Shown: positions 23,653 to 44,000 of the stretch, in pieces | Layout of the letters: each line of letters opens with the position of its first letter | Numbering within the stretch: position 1 is the first letter of the stretch | Assembly (NCBI RefSeq): GCF_020085105.1 | Contig: NC_058056.1 | Span: 19,082,429 to 19,146,428, forward strand | Length of the DNA: 64,000 bases | Direction of reading: 5' to 3' | Origin: Siniperca chuatsi | Lineage: Eukaryota > Chordata > Actinopteri > Centrarchiformes > Sinipercidae | The notes under the pieces: model-generated | What the model saw: the letters and a program-made list of their open reading frames with translations, nothing else | Told to the model about the DNA's origin: nothing | Databases searched by the model: none | Translations under genes and position numbers: made by a program

Positions 23653-25106
23653 TGGGTACAGAACACTTAGCTCCCAAACTCCATGGTTGGCCTCCCTGCC
23701 CTCCTCATATGCAACAAACTGCATGCATCCCTCTCCGAAACTGTAAAATATTGGAGACACTCATCACCACTTGAGATATCTTCACTGCTCGCAACACGGC
23801 AGTTGGGTTTTTGAACAAATTGCCTGCAACTTCTGACTTTTATACACACACACACACGAACAGCTCGACAGTTGATATAGCAGTGAAAAGTGTCTTCAAA
23901 ATGTGTTAACAAAAAAAGATACTGACTTTTGTTGAATATCCTTGCTCAAACTGGAGGCTGCTCCTCTTCAAAACACATCTAGAATCAGTTGTCCCGTCAG
24001 CCTACATTCGCAAGGACAATACAAAGATGAGACACCTGACCCCCATACAATGCTGAGAAACGACCTTCAAGCACCCCCACCCCACAATTGTAAAATCTAC
24101 AAGCAGAGCCGTTTGTAAGAATACCATAGGGACTGGCCACTGGCCCGCTTAATCAGAAAACAGGGAAAGCAAAGGAGTTATGTATCCCACGTTGAGAGAC
24201 TATCCTTACAGTCAGACCCCAACCAACTTCAATAAAGGATGCACCTCAATGGTGTAAATTACATTTGCCTCCCCTAACAGGCATTTGTCTGGATGAGTGA
24301 ATAATAGTCTGTACCACGGATACCCACAGAGAACCTCTCTCAATTAGTAGAAGTCAAAAAATAAACAAATAACATTAACGAAAAACAAACTCCCTTAAAA
24401 TTTGACAGTTTTGACCTTGCAGTTGCTTTTAGTGATCCAAGTACATTAAATATGAAACAGAAATTCGATCTTCGGAGTATTGGCCCAAGTCCCACAACAT
24501 TTATCTAAACATCCACTCTGATACTTCTGTACAGAAAAATCAACATGCCCCCTGGGTGTTAATTCTTAAAAAGAAAAATCAAAAAAATACAAAAACATTG
24601 CAGAGCTCTTTAGCAAAAGCACCTAAAATGCAGAGATAATTAAAATACCTTTTTGACAGAAGAGCAGGAGTCACCATTCAGACAAAAAAAAAAAAAAAAA
24701 AAAACATACAAGAAAGCGAAGTGAAATGGAAGGCGGGTGTGTATTAAGTTCAGATAGTGCTTCCACTTCAAAACAGTTTCATGCCCACTGACTGTGACCC
24801 CTGGACAAAAACTTGCAGAGCCTCACATTTGACCCCTGATGGATGAAAACTGCGACAAACTACAGAGTACTACGCTTTCACTGGAGAGTGAATGAGAAGC
24901 ACTGACAAACCAGGAACAGCAGTGACGCGCTGTTGGTCCAATCACAAGCCTGCGGTGCCAGAAGGAAATGTTTTTCTGATTAGCCAGCAGAGAGACTGTT
25001 GACACACACAAAAGTTCAGTCCTGGCTGAGACAGTACATAAACAGCTGAGACCCCTCCCCACCTGACAAAAAACCATGACAGACATCTTTAAACTGAAGG
25101 AAAAAA

Positions 25107-25114
25107 ATAATAAT

Positions 25115-25149
<35 letters not shown>
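25107..25149. repeat. (AAT)n microsatellite, probable sumo3 3' UTR
   Basis: AAT/ATA units with one interruption, followed within 30 bp by a run of G (about 25166-25174). It begins about 85-130 bp downstream of the sumo3 stop in transcript direction. Confidence 0.9.
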
Positions 25150-25233
25150 GCTGAGAGGAGCGCTGGGGGGGGGGGGCAGTGACGGTGGCTGAGGGCGTGG
25201 TCTGAGGGTGGCCGTCAATGAGGTGGGGAGGGC

Positions 25234-26777
25234 TTAGCAGTGCCCGCCTGTCTGCTGCTGGAATACATCTATGGTGTCTTCATCTTCCATCTCCAGCTGA
25301 GGGGGGCAGAGCGAAAGAGGTTCCAGTTAGTGGATATAAACAATAACAGGTAAAATTATGCAGTCAATGTTGAAAAAATAAATAAAATAAAACTGAATAC
25401 TTCTCTGAAGAATTCTCTCCAATAGCGACAGGCTTCTCTAGTGTGTTAACATCATGTAGAAAGATAATTTCAGTGAGGTTTAAGAGAGAATGTAATGGTG
25501 AATAAAGAGCATAATTGCTCACCTGTGCAGGTGTATCCGTCTCATTGATAGGCTGTCCATCAAACCTGAACCTGATCTGCCTTATTGCAAGACCCTGCAA
25601 AAGCAACACAACACACATTTAGATGAATCCATGTGTAAAGGACGTTTGGTACAGGATTGGTCTAGAAAGGTGAAGTGTGCAACTATGAATGAGGTATTAC
25701 AGCAAATCCAAAATAATTGTATGTTATTTGAAAGGAGGAGTCATTATGGCTTTCAGCTCACCTGTCGTTCACAGTATGCCTTCATTAGTTTGCTGAGGGG
25801 TGTGTGTCTTTTGATTTTGAACTGGACCACCGACCCATCTTGCCCTGCAACCTTGAGGTTGATGTGATCGTTCTCAGTCTTTACTCCCTCCTGCAGAAAC
25901 AAAAAGGTGTTTAACGTCAAGTAAACCAGTAGGTTACAAGTAACAGAGATGCCACAAACATTACAGTAGAGCCACAGATACACTAACGTTACTTAAAAGA
26001 GCACTGCCATCATAGACGTATGCTAGCCAAGTTAACAGACTGTAGCTACATATAGCTCACAACTTTAAAAGAACAAAGTACGACCATGATGTCTGGTGAA
26101 GGAATATGGTTAAGTTACATATTTTCGTAGATATTTTAACCAAAGAACAAACCTACATTAGTCATAATAATACAGGCAGGTTACAATATGTTGCTTCAGA
26201 CACAGATGCTAACGTTAGCATGATTAGCTTCGGGCTAGCTGGTTGGCACGCCAGCCCCTTTAAGTCCGATGCTGTGTTTAGCTGGCGGCTAACGCTGCTA
26301 GCAGTTTTGTTTTGTTGTACTGTGGCCAAACAAGAACCGACAAATTAAAAACAGCACCACTACATTGGGTTTTAAACGGATGCGTCACCTCCATTAGCGC
26401 TCTTTTGTCGCTGCTGCAGTTGCGGCGTTGCGGACATAACGTGGTCCCGTTTCGACAAAGAAAAAAAATCCGCAAATGACAATCATGGTGTAATTGGCCT
26501 TTCTGCTCACAATCTTCGAGACCCGAGTTAGTAAGACAGAATCACACCTATCTACAGCTAAAAAGCGTTGTGTGAGCGCATGTAAATGTCAATATGGATG
26601 TGCGGGTACTCATTCATTTGCGAAACAAACATTGCGCCGATTCAGAGAAACGTGCAAACCAGGCCATTTTAGATTGCACATCTGAGAAATGGTTTGGCAG
26701 GAGCTCGACTGAACCATCACTACAAATCCACAGCTCTTTAAATATTGATATCTTACCTTTGGCTTTTCCTCTGACAT
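25234..26777 (-). CDS. sumo3: Small ubiquitin-related modifier 3 (SUMO-2/3 class)
   Basis: Ubiquitin-like protein conjugated to lysines through E1 (SAE1/UBA2) and E2 (UBC9). Four exons join in phase: 26757-26777, 25762-25890, 25523-25594, 25234-25296, giving 94 aa plus TAA. The N-terminus MSEEKPKEGVKTEN holds the SUMO-2/3 VKTE motif (Lys11) used for chain formation. A single Asn before DHINL fits SUMO3 rather than SUMO2. The beta-grasp core ([20 protein letters not shown]) and QQQTGG end are intact. Maturation by a SENP protease would remove only two residues (His-Cys) after Gly-Gly; the human SUMO3 tail is much longer. GLAIRQ replaces the human GLSMRQ. The ATG at 26775-26777 is the family start. 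Paralogue identity also rests on the neighbouring pttg1ip and tspear. Confidence 0.96.
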
Positions 26778-26960
26778 CCTGGTTGTATTTCGTGTGCGGA
26801 TTTTCAGAATAATCGGTTAATTGAGCGTTATTTGTCTTTCTGGCGCCTTCTGTCCTCTCTTCTCCTCCGCTGACGGGTGCGCGCTTTGGACCGCTGTTAC
26901 AAATAAACGATTGGCTCGGAGAGGACCACGTGACCTCTAAACCGCGGGAGCGCGGACACG
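26778..26960 (-). promoter_or_regulatory. sumo3: sumo3 upstream GC-rich promoter region
   Basis: CpG-rich sequence directly upstream of the sumo3 ATG. A minus-strand CCAAT box (ATTGG on + at 26910-26914) and an E-box CACGTG (26927-26932, in context GGTCACGTGG on the minus strand, USF/TFE type) lie about 135-155 bp upstream of the start codon. No TATA box was seen. The assignment is by position and motif only. Confidence 0.6.
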
Positions 26961-27278
26961 GGAGCGCGCACATATGCAAAATACTCGATCACGCGAACTG
27001 AAGAACCTATGAATAACCTAGGCAATAATGCTGTGTCAAAACCTCTGGATACTCTGCACAGCAAACCATCTGTGCATGTATTTGTATTGTAAATATTTAC
27101 ACACACACACACCTATACATAACGTTGAATTAAGTCACAAAAAGAAATCATAATATTAAGAGCTGCTTATACAACATATTGTTGTACAAGCAACAATCTC
27201 AAATTCCCTACTATACACACACACAGGAAGAGTATTTACTGATAAACCAGCAAAAAAAAAGTTTTAAACATGTATTTT

Positions 27279-29085
27279 TTTATTTTATTGGCACAATTCC
27301 TCAGCCGCTAACTGTGCCTTTTTAACAGTCTGTATGAGAATACATACAGGGCACAAACGCACATGGCAAGAGACTAAGCTACCTTTTTCTGGTTTGAAAC
27401 AGAGAGGTATAAAAAAGTAAGGGTAAAGTAAAGTCTTTGGGAATTTCTTATAAAGCAAATAAATTTTTTCAGATTCCATTTTAGACGTCACACAATTAAG
27501 TGAAGACAGTGAGACCCAGTTGCCTCTCGTAATTTGTCACACAAAAATACTGTCTCATCAGCCAGCTGACAGCACTTTAGTCCTGTTTTCAGTATCTTAA
27601 TACCATTGAATTTATCCCTCTGAATTTGTACTGTCCTTACTTGTGCTAATAACGAAAAATAACCTTGTAAAATACCTCCATCACCCTGAAGCTGGTGCCA
27701 TATGGTAATTTAAAAGAATCTACAACTATTACTGCGTATTGTCCATACTGAACAAATGTAATGTTTTGGATTAAAAAATAAAAATTTAAAAAATTGTATT
27801 CAGCCATACTGAAATGTACATAAACCCTGACTAGTATTTGTCTGTAATCATATCAAGGCATTTCTTTAAGAAATGTAAACATTAATGCCAACAATATAGA
27901 GTAATTTGTAATCACTACAATGGGTCACCAATTTCCCTTCAGTCATAGAACTTGTTCATTTCTTTTGGTAATATTAATTGCCTCTTTAAAAAATACAAAT
28001 CAATTCAGCAATGTCAAATATTTTATAAAATTCGTAAGCCTTCAACCTCTAAAGACCTTTGGTGAGGTGTTTTCAAGTATTTAAACTTCTCCAGGTGACG
28101 TACTGTATACTGTAGGAGAGCCACTACAGTTTTAATCAATCAACGTTCACTTTTTAATAACTCAGGCACAAAATATATGACAAAATTGTGGTTTTAATAA
28201 AAGCACAATGCAGGCAAAACACAAACAATAAAAGTCCAGTGCCACTGAAGGAATTAATTAATTATCAGTCCAAAGGCTTTTATTAAGGTTATGTGTCTTT
28301 ACATGATATCCAGGCTAGAGTTAGGCAGACTTTAATCCAATTTAAGGATCAAAACATTCAACTTAAGTTAATGATTACGTTATAAATTCAGAGTGCAAGG
28401 GTGAAGAATTTTGACTTAACATATGAACATACTGTATTTCCAAACCTAATACGTTAAAAAAATCATTCCTGTCAGTGAAACATGCAGCAGTAACACAATA
28501 CAAATGGCCTCCAACAAGTACATTTCAGAATAGGACTGAGTCAGTTCGAAACCAAAATAAATCACACAAAATACAAAAATTTCTATGTATATCTCTAAAT
28601 CAGCAGCAACCCAATGGAGCAAAACAGACAAAATTTGGTAATTTGCAGATGCAACCGATTTTCTTAAGCAAAAGGAAATATTTGTTCAGTAACCAAACTG
28701 GATTCTTTTCATTCTGTCCAAATAAACTTAAGACATAACCTAATAAATAGTATAAGTAAACTGATGCTATAGGGGCCACAGGATAGACTACTATAGTCTG
28801 GAAGAACATTACTGCTACATGTGTCTATTCTAGCCTTTGGTTACAGCCTCTTGGGTCATCACATTGAACACAACATTCCTGTCCATTGGCTGGATGAAGC
28901 CAGAGACTGCCTGTACAAAACTACTGTCACTTTTCTGAAATTGTCTTAATTATAGTTTACATTAATTCGTAGGTTATGTCTACTCTCACAACCACAAGCC
29001 AGGTTGTTGATGTCTGTTGTGCGAGAGATCAGAGTTCAGTGAAAAACAGAAGGGTCATGGGGTGAATCTCAGTTCACAGATCATC
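27279..29085 (-). other. pttg1ip: Probable pttg1ip 3' UTR with polyadenylation signals
   Basis: Between the pttg1ip stop (29086) and two overlapping minus-strand AATAAA signals (27279-27289) there is no other gene, so about 1.8 kb is likely 3' UTR. Sequence is AT-rich. Inferred; transcripts could end earlier. Confidence 0.5.
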
Positions 29086-36043
<6,958 letters not shown>

Positions 36044-36276
36044 CCAGCCACTTAGACGCCGATTACTCCAGATGTTATTTTATTGTTATTAGATTTGGGG
36101 AATGTGTGAGCGCAGAAAGAGGAACTGTTTTGACTGCTCGACAGTCGACAGTTGAAACTCGAAAGTGAACTTGCCGAGAAGGAACCAAACGCTGAATCCT
36201 GACGCACGCTCATTACGCACCAAAGACAAAGGAGGGGAAGGAGGGGAAGGCGTGTGTGTGCATTTTTTCTTGCAGG
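36044..36276 (-). promoter_or_regulatory. pttg1ip: Probable pttg1ip promoter and 5' UTR
   Basis: Directly upstream of the pttg1ip start, moderately GC-rich with several CpGs around 36140-36220. No TATA or CCAAT box stood out. Assigned by position only. Confidence 0.4.
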
Positions 36277-37673
36277 CAGTGGCGCAAGAACATAGGCTCA
36301 GATAGGCTACTTTACTTAAGTAAAAGCACCAATAGAGCAATGTAACTCCATTACAAGTAACAATCCTGCATTCAAAATGTTACTTAAAAGTAGACAAGTA
36401 TGCTAATAAAAGTAGCCTAGTACTTAGAAAGCTAGAAAAATGGCTCCTTTGACTGGATTATTATGACAATATTAGACCTATATACATGGCATTATTAGTT
36501 TGTCGCTGATCAATTTGTAAGCAGCATTTTTACTGTTTTAGTTGGTAGGAAGCTAGTTTTAACACTTTATATACAGTGAGATGGTTAATGGGAGAGGAAT
36601 GAAGACAAAAAATTATTTTACATATACATTTTTTACTTTTCTCTCATCTTTGCTGTTTTTTTGTGAAATATTTGATCACTTCAGCCTCAAACAGTAATTG
36701 AAATGAAATCATCTGAGAAGTTTAGAGCAGAACTTTAGAGAAACTGCTAACAACTCAACATCTCAAAGTGACAAGGGGCCTCAACCAGACACTGTTTGTT
36801 TTGTGATAAGCCAAAGAAACAAGCAGTTTTTGTGTATTTTATAAGCTCATTATGTTTTTTGTGTAAAATATTAAAGGAGTAGTTCAACATTTTGGGAAAT
36901 ACTCACTCTCTGGCAGAGAGTTAGATTAGAAGACTGATACCACTCTTATGTTTGTCCGTTGAATATGAAGCTTCCGCCAGCAGCCATTTAGCTTAGCTTA
37001 GCAAAAAGACTGGAAACAGGAGGAAATAGCTAGCCTGGCTCTGTCTGAAGGTAACAGAGTCCACCTGCCGTTACCTCTAAAACTCATGAATTGAGACAAT
37101 ATATCTTTGTTTATTCTATACAAAAAAGTGTGAAAACACACATTGAGGTGTCAGGTGGAGTGATGTTCCAGACTATTTCTTGGCCAGGTGCAGTAACTTA
37201 TTGGAGTCTCTGGTGGTTGCCTGGCAACCTCACAGTGACGGTCACTTTGGTTTTTGGATTTATAGAAACTTCAATATAACATGGAGACGGGGGACACTGT
37301 TAGCTCTGTCCAAAGGTGACACAATCCACCTCAAAAGGTCACTAATAAGCACATTATACTTGGTTTGTTTAATCCATACAAAAACCAATGTGTAAAAACA
37401 ACAATTTGCTAAGATAAGCTAACTGGCTGCTGGCTGTAGCTTCTTATTTAACGTACAGATATGAGAGTGGTATCGATCTTCTCTCCACCAGAAAGCAAAT
37501 AAACATATTTCCTAAAATCTCAAAGTATGACTGTACAATATTACCCTCGGAAATGTAGCGGAGTAGAAGTATAAAGTAGCATAACATGGGAATATAAATG
37601 AAGTACAGGTAGACCTACCTTAAAATTGTACTTAGCTACAGTACTTAATGTCCTTAGTTACTTTCCACCACTG
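36277..37673. mobile_element. CAGTGGTGGAA-family transposon split by a nested insertion
   Basis: The outer element starts near CAGTGGCGCAAGAAC (36277) with typical TTACTTAAGTAAAAGCA sequence and ends CTTAGTTACTTTCCACCACTG (37673). Its middle is interrupted by the foldback MITE at 36872-37508. The outer left end is decayed, so that boundary is approximate. Confidence 0.65.
36872..37508. mobile_element. Foldback-type MITE (TTAGCTTAGCTTAGC family), copy 2, nested
   Basis: Starts TTAAAGGAGTAGTTCAACAT, carries TTAGCTTAGCTTAGCAAAAAG and AGCTAGCCTGGCTCTG, and has the inverted counterparts GATAAGCTAACTGGCTGCTG and GATATGAGAGTGGTATCG toward the right. Same family as 29182-29721. It interrupts the element at 36277-37673. 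Confidence 0.75.
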
Positions 37674-37679
37674 TTTGTA

Positions 37680-40600
37680 GGCTTGTGTTTCAAAATAAAT
37701 TCACAAAGACAACATAAAATAGAGGACAATAATTCCAATAATTTATTAAAGCATAATTTTGTAAAGCCAGTTACAAATAAAAAAGAACAACACACATCTC
37801 TCTCTCTTTCTCTTTTTTTTTAACAAGCACAATAAGTTTTACTATGTAATGATGATAATAAGCATAACATAAGATAATAATGGGCCCCACTCTGGCCGCC
37901 TGCGGCTGATAACAGGACCCTTTGTGATGAAGTTGCCCTTGGAAACAGATTTACGATCAGATACATCAAAATCTAAATTCAATTCATTGTTCTCTTTAGC
38001 AAACTGATCGCATTTCAGCAACTATGGGGCAACTTCCTCCTACTCAGTGTAATATCAGTGACAGACAGAACCATAGATATAGAATAACTAGAACAGACAG
38101 CTCTAGGTTCCTCGTTTATTATGGCTTATGGGTTACTTTCTCTGGTTCTCCTCTCATTTTAGCCAAAACTAAAATAATCAAAAGTACAAAGTGGAACCTG
38201 AGTGAGTTCTGCTTATTCTAACTCTATAGGCAGGATCCCAATGGGCTGTGTGTATGCAGCCAGGGCCGTAGCTACCATTGAAGACACTGAGGTCATGTCC
38301 TTGGTATTTTTTTCTAGGAATTTGGGGCATTTTAGAAAAGGTAGTAAAGGGAAAACATATACTTAGATACTTTAATAGGCTGATTCCAGTATTTTTAGAC
38401 TAAATATATATTTAAATTTGAATACTTGCAGGCCAAATAAATAAAGTTTTTGCCATTTCCTTGCCAAAGGTTTATTCCTGGTAATGTGTGGGAGGCTTTG
38501 AAACAGCATTTAGACGATGTTGGGAAATAAAATCTTAAAAACAACATAACTCAACAGAAAGAAGAAGAAGAAAATATAATTATAATTATATAAATAATTT
38601 TTGGTGTCATTGACTCATTTGGACTCATGACCTCAGTATTTCTAAAATCCTGGCACTGGCAGGTGGCACTCCAGATAGACAGCAGACAATTTCACTTTAA
38701 GAAGTTCAACTTCACTTAAATATCTGGCCTGAAAAGTAGCAAACCATAACTGTTTACAGGGCAAATATTGAAATAATTATTGACACAGAAACTATTTAGC
38801 TAAACCAAATGATATGAATTGGACCGTGTTTAGATGTTAGACAGTATTCTTCCGTGTTATCTAAGTATTGCCCCTGGATATTTGATGTGGGGAAACATTT
38901 TTGTGCTCCAGAGGTGTTATACATGAGGGATGCTATCTCCCTGCAGTGCCACAGAGTCAGGTGATATTGACATTACAGTGACTTCACTTTCAGTCCAAAA
39001 ACTCACACACACATACACACACAAAGCAGTGTCAGCATTCCCAGTGCACAATTAAACCATCTCTGAGCCCATATCCTCACAGTGTCTCATCTGTTTCTCT
39101 TACACTGAGACTGAAAAATTCCATTATATTCTTAATACATTATCCTCCCAAACACACCTTGCAATTACTTACAGTTCAATAAGAAATCAATAACCCACAA
39201 CCCTCCCTTGAAATCCCATGCTTTTCCCCTTAACTCACGATCACAACACCATTCTTCGCAAAGGTTAGTCATATAAATACGTCTTATATCTAAGGAATAC
39301 ACTCAGTAAAATCACTTCTCTTTTCTCATTTCTCATTTCCCTTTACTTTTCTAACTTTTTGGATTACACCATAAATACACTCACACACCCACACACACAC
39401 AGCAGCAGCATTCCAGATACAGAACTTCAGGGTGGTGACATAGCAGGGGGCATACAGTAATAATAGTAGTTTCAGTAATAAAAGTCACTTGTTCAGAAAC
39501 AGGTTGGAAACACAGACAAACTGGAGCTCTTATGCATTATTGTTCAAGTCACTGAGCTTCATAAAGAAAAGACATGAGAATAGCATGAGCAGACATGGAT
39601 ATACAGTATTTTATGGCTCCAATTAATGCTGCAGAGTGCGTCCCACAGATAACAACAATGATAAACTCATCAAAACACTGTGAAAACATGACCACCATAG
39701 CAGCCAGTCTCATAATGGTCTGTGTTTTTACTATTAATTCTTATTTCTCTGTTAGTCACATTAATGGCACAGCCAGTGAATGATGTACAGTATTGGCATC
39801 ATATTCAGACATACAGTGGTCATTATTAACACCATTCACTTGCATGTATTTTACATGAGAGGTGTCACATTGCATTAAGTATGGCATCTATATACTGTAC
39901 AGTGCAGTGGCCACTGGAAATTCAATAATAACTCTTATAATGTGTGATATACAGTACAAAACGATACATGTTGGTTCAGTTTAAGTGTACATGTATGTGA
40001 ATATACAGTAGATATATGCAGTGTGTGTAGACATAGATAGGGAAATGTTTTGTTTTATACTATTCTGATTGGTACGGTTCTCCTTGTAAAGGCCAAGTGA
40101 GGCTGTTAACCATGCACAGACTCTCCATGTCAAGCTAAACATGACCAGAGAGCCTCCAAATCAAAACCTCTACTCTTTCTTCTCAAGAATATCTATTAGA
40201 TATTGTTCAGAAATACCTAAAGCCACGTCCTTTGGCTGTGTTTTCTTCTTGTGGCCACATGGTGGCACTGACGAGTGAGCAAGTGAACACTATGTTGGGG
40301 CAGGGAGCTCCTTTTCCCTTTAGCACCCCTGAAGAAGAATCATCATCGAGTCCTTTTTCTCAGTCACAAACAGATGTAATAACAGCTGATGTCACAGACA
40401 AACGACAGAGAGAGTACAACAGAGAGAAAGCAAGCAGGAACAAGAATTCAGCATTATAACTTAATACCAAACAAAGATGCAACAAGAGTGGGAACACATG
40501 AAGAGAAAGAGAGAGACTCTGAAACTGGAGGAGTGAGAAAGAAAGAGATTTAACTGAGAAAGTTTGGCTTTCTTCTTTCTGGCAGTGCACTGGGGGGAGG

Positions 40601-41038
40601 AAAGGGAGCCACCTGGGACAGACTGGGACTGGGCGGCTAAGTTGTGCTTGTTATTAACTGAGTTTTGTCCAGAAAGGAAAGTGGAGAGAAGTTTGGAGTG
40701 TGCTTGAACATCTACATGCAGGACTACAACTGGGGGGTTATGTATTTGAAAGGACCGTCCCAAAATACAGGTTGTTTTTCTTTGTCATGCTCATTTCTAA
40801 ATAGATCCCTTATCCCCTATCCCAAGAGAAACCCAGGCCAGTAGAGTGTGCATTTGGCTTCTGTCCACTTCTATCTAGCTTTTCCCCGTTCGATCATGGA
40901 CGATCATCCACCACCATTGATTCAACCTTGAGGAATAGCTGGTTGGTGCGACTGCCTCCATCAAAACCAACCAATGCAGGGGGCTGACGCATTGGTTGCC
41001 ACTGGATAAACCCGAGGGCTTTGACTGGTTGGTGGCAA
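37680..41038. other. Intergenic DNA and probable myosin-X 3' UTR
   Basis: No protein gene was recognised. The right part is expected to be 3' UTR of the minus-strand myosin gene. Minus-strand AATAAA signals were seen near 38468 and 37740; none stood out between 38500 and 41038, so the UTR may be long or may use a variant signal. A CAGGGCCGTAGCTACC segment near 38260 resembles a transposon end. Short CA tracts occur near 39000 and 39390. Confidence 0.45.
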
Positions 41039-44000
41039 TCACCTGACCCAGGAACTGGTGACGCTGGTCACTGACATGATGCTGCAGCGTTTCTTCACCA
41101 TCATGTTAATGTAGGCCCTCATGATCTTGGTGATCTCCCCAACCTAAAGAGAGAGAGAAAAGTAGTGGATTAAAACATGTATGTGTCCTGATCTGGCTGT
41201 GCATATGCATGGCTGCATTTGTGTGTGATTAAGTGATCATTTATTGGCAATTAAAGGGTTAATACAGCAATTTAGTGTTGCATTTCCATAAAGTTGGGGG
41301 ACTCACAAGAGAGATTAAAAAAAGAAGATCGAGATGGATAGAGGTTTCGGAAAGTTACAGAAATGGTCAGCACGACACTTTGCAACGGTGTGGGGGGACT
41401 AGCACTTCTGAAGAAGCATACTGGCAGCTTTAGTCCCCAGTATGAGTCATGCTCCAAAAACCCTGAATCCTACACTTCCCATAATGCATCTCAACAGCAT
41501 CTTTTAACCCTGTTGTCATCTTCAAACTTTAAAACACTCCCTTCAGAGGGACAGAAGACATTATACAACTGTTTTCACAGGATGTGTACTGTAATACTCC
41601 GTATGATGAGTAAACTGAACTGAACACATGTAAAATTAGTGGAGTGCCCCTTTAAGAAAACAAGATCAAAAACATACAATTATAAAACTAAGTAGGGGGG
41701 GTGGCAAGCAGGCCAGTACTAAGTCCTCCCCAATATAAAAAATACTTCCAATTCAAACAGGTATAAACATTAACAGGAATACGAGGCAAAACAAACAAGA
41801 ATAATGGGCATTTTTCACAGTTTCGATGAGAAGAGTAACGCCTGCACTCTGACTCACAACCACCAACTTATTAATTTTATTTAAATTGACAAAATTCCCA
41901 GTTGGATCTCCGTCAGGTCAAAAAAGAAAATCTGTTTTCCAACATTTTATAGACCAAACATTGAATCGATGATGAAAATAATGAAAATAATCCTTAGTTG
42001 CAGCCCCCAAAGGGATGAAGAAAAAAATGAAATGAAAAAGAAAAGAAATAAAAGGTAAGTTAAGAGCTCTCACCAGTGGCGTCTCAAAGAACATCTCCCT
42101 CTCATCCACAATGATCTTGTAGGTGCAGGACTGTGAAGCCCCAAAGAAGGTGATGTGTTCGTACTGGAAGGTCTCCAGTGGCTTAGGTTCACCTCGTTTA
42201 TACACTGACACGTTGTCAGCACTCACACTCAGCCACAGATCATGAGGGAAACCACCCTCTTTACACTACAGAGACAAAAGAGAAGCAGGCAAAAGAAGAG
42301 GTTACTCGTGCACAAATCTCTAAAATCCATCCATCCATCCATCCATCCATTTTCTACCGCTTGGTCCCCGTTAGGGGGTCGCGGGTGACTGGAGCCTATC
42401 CCAGTGACTTCGGGCCTTAGGCAGGGCACACCCTGGACAGTGGCCAACTCGTCGCAGGGCGAACACAGACACAGACAAGGACAGACAACCATTCACTCAC
42501 ACATTCATTCAATACGGGCAATTTAGAGTTATCAATTAACCTACACATGCATGTCTTTGGACGGTGGGAGGAAGCCGGAGAACCCGGAGAGAACCCACGG
42601 TAACACGGGGAGGACATGCAGACTCCACCCAGAGAGATTGTGTGATGTTGGTCCGGTCCAGGAATCGAACCCCACGAACCCACGATCTCCTTATTGGGAG
42701 GCAGGAGCTGTAGCCGCTCTGCCACCGTGCACCCCTCTAAAATCCATCATTTCCTCTAATATTTTCTCACCTCCACATCAAACAGAGTAGATCCATATCC
42801 AGGCCACTCCTTGATAATACTCATATATTTAAGCATGGCCTGATGCTGAGGCATGCCCTGCAGCCGGGTCCACTTCTCCAGGACACTGGTCCGTGTTGCG
42901 GATGTCTCCTCCTTCACCCACATCTCCAGCATCTGCTCCTCCTCCACCTGCAACAACACAGGTCAGCCAATCAATGAAGAATACTCTGTCAAACTTTCAA
43001 TCAGTCAGTCAATCAGACCGCAGTCCAGTTTGTTGGGAGATCCATGTGTCGTTTAGTAAACCAGACTGATTCGACTGAGCTTATGGGAATTCAGCACAAA
43101 TGCAGAGATCCATCACATCAGAGATGTCACACTCTGCCACAACATGGCAATGATCCAAAACCAGCTGGAGAAACACACCTCCTGGACTGGGTATCAACGG
43201 ACAGCTGTGGCAAAGTCAGAATAAATATTTCCTTGTGGACTGGTGTAAAATTATGGATTACATATTTGAAGACTGTCCAGTTCACTAAGATCTCCTGAGT
43301 TTCCACAAAGTCTAACTCAAGGCTTGGCTGAGAGACAGTATTTATATTCACGTCAACAGAGAAACATTGATTTGAAGATAGAAATGATGAAAGTCTTTTA
43401 AAGTAATGAGCTCACAAAATCACATATTTCTGTAATATAAATTAAATTAATTTAAACAATTCAATAATATTGTTTATTAATTTAACTTGTTTAATTTGAA
43501 AAGTCTACTGTATGAAATAGTAAGACTTTAATAGTGTCAAAGACCATCTTTAACTAAACAAGAGAAAAAGACTATTTACATTGTTAATGCACCAATATTT
43601 TAGCTGAGGAAGTACTTTTGAAGTATTGATTTTATTTTCATTTAAAAGTTAAATTTTTTACTGACTGAAAAATGTATGTTTTTACATGTTGACATTGCTA
43701 TCTTTTTAAAGGACCATACCTGTGTGTTTGTGAGTCTTATCTCTTTAACTAGAAATGACTTATACTTAACATCTTTGCTGACCATTTTTGAATACATGCT
43801 TTGCAGTTGATGTATTTTTAGGTTACAAGTAGCTATTGGTTTCCATTCATTTCCATACTATATGGAAATAAATTAGTAGACTCATGAAACTTGCTTGAGT
43901 TGTAATCCTTGTATAAGTCTACATTTTCTTTACTGCCAATATTACACTATAACTACACATTATAACTTTTAAAAATCTGCCCTTCATTGTTGCACAGTAC

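Noticed and set aside
43044-43298. Small + strand frame in a myosin intron
   Set aside because: No homology, no splice context and only 84 codons; probably chance.
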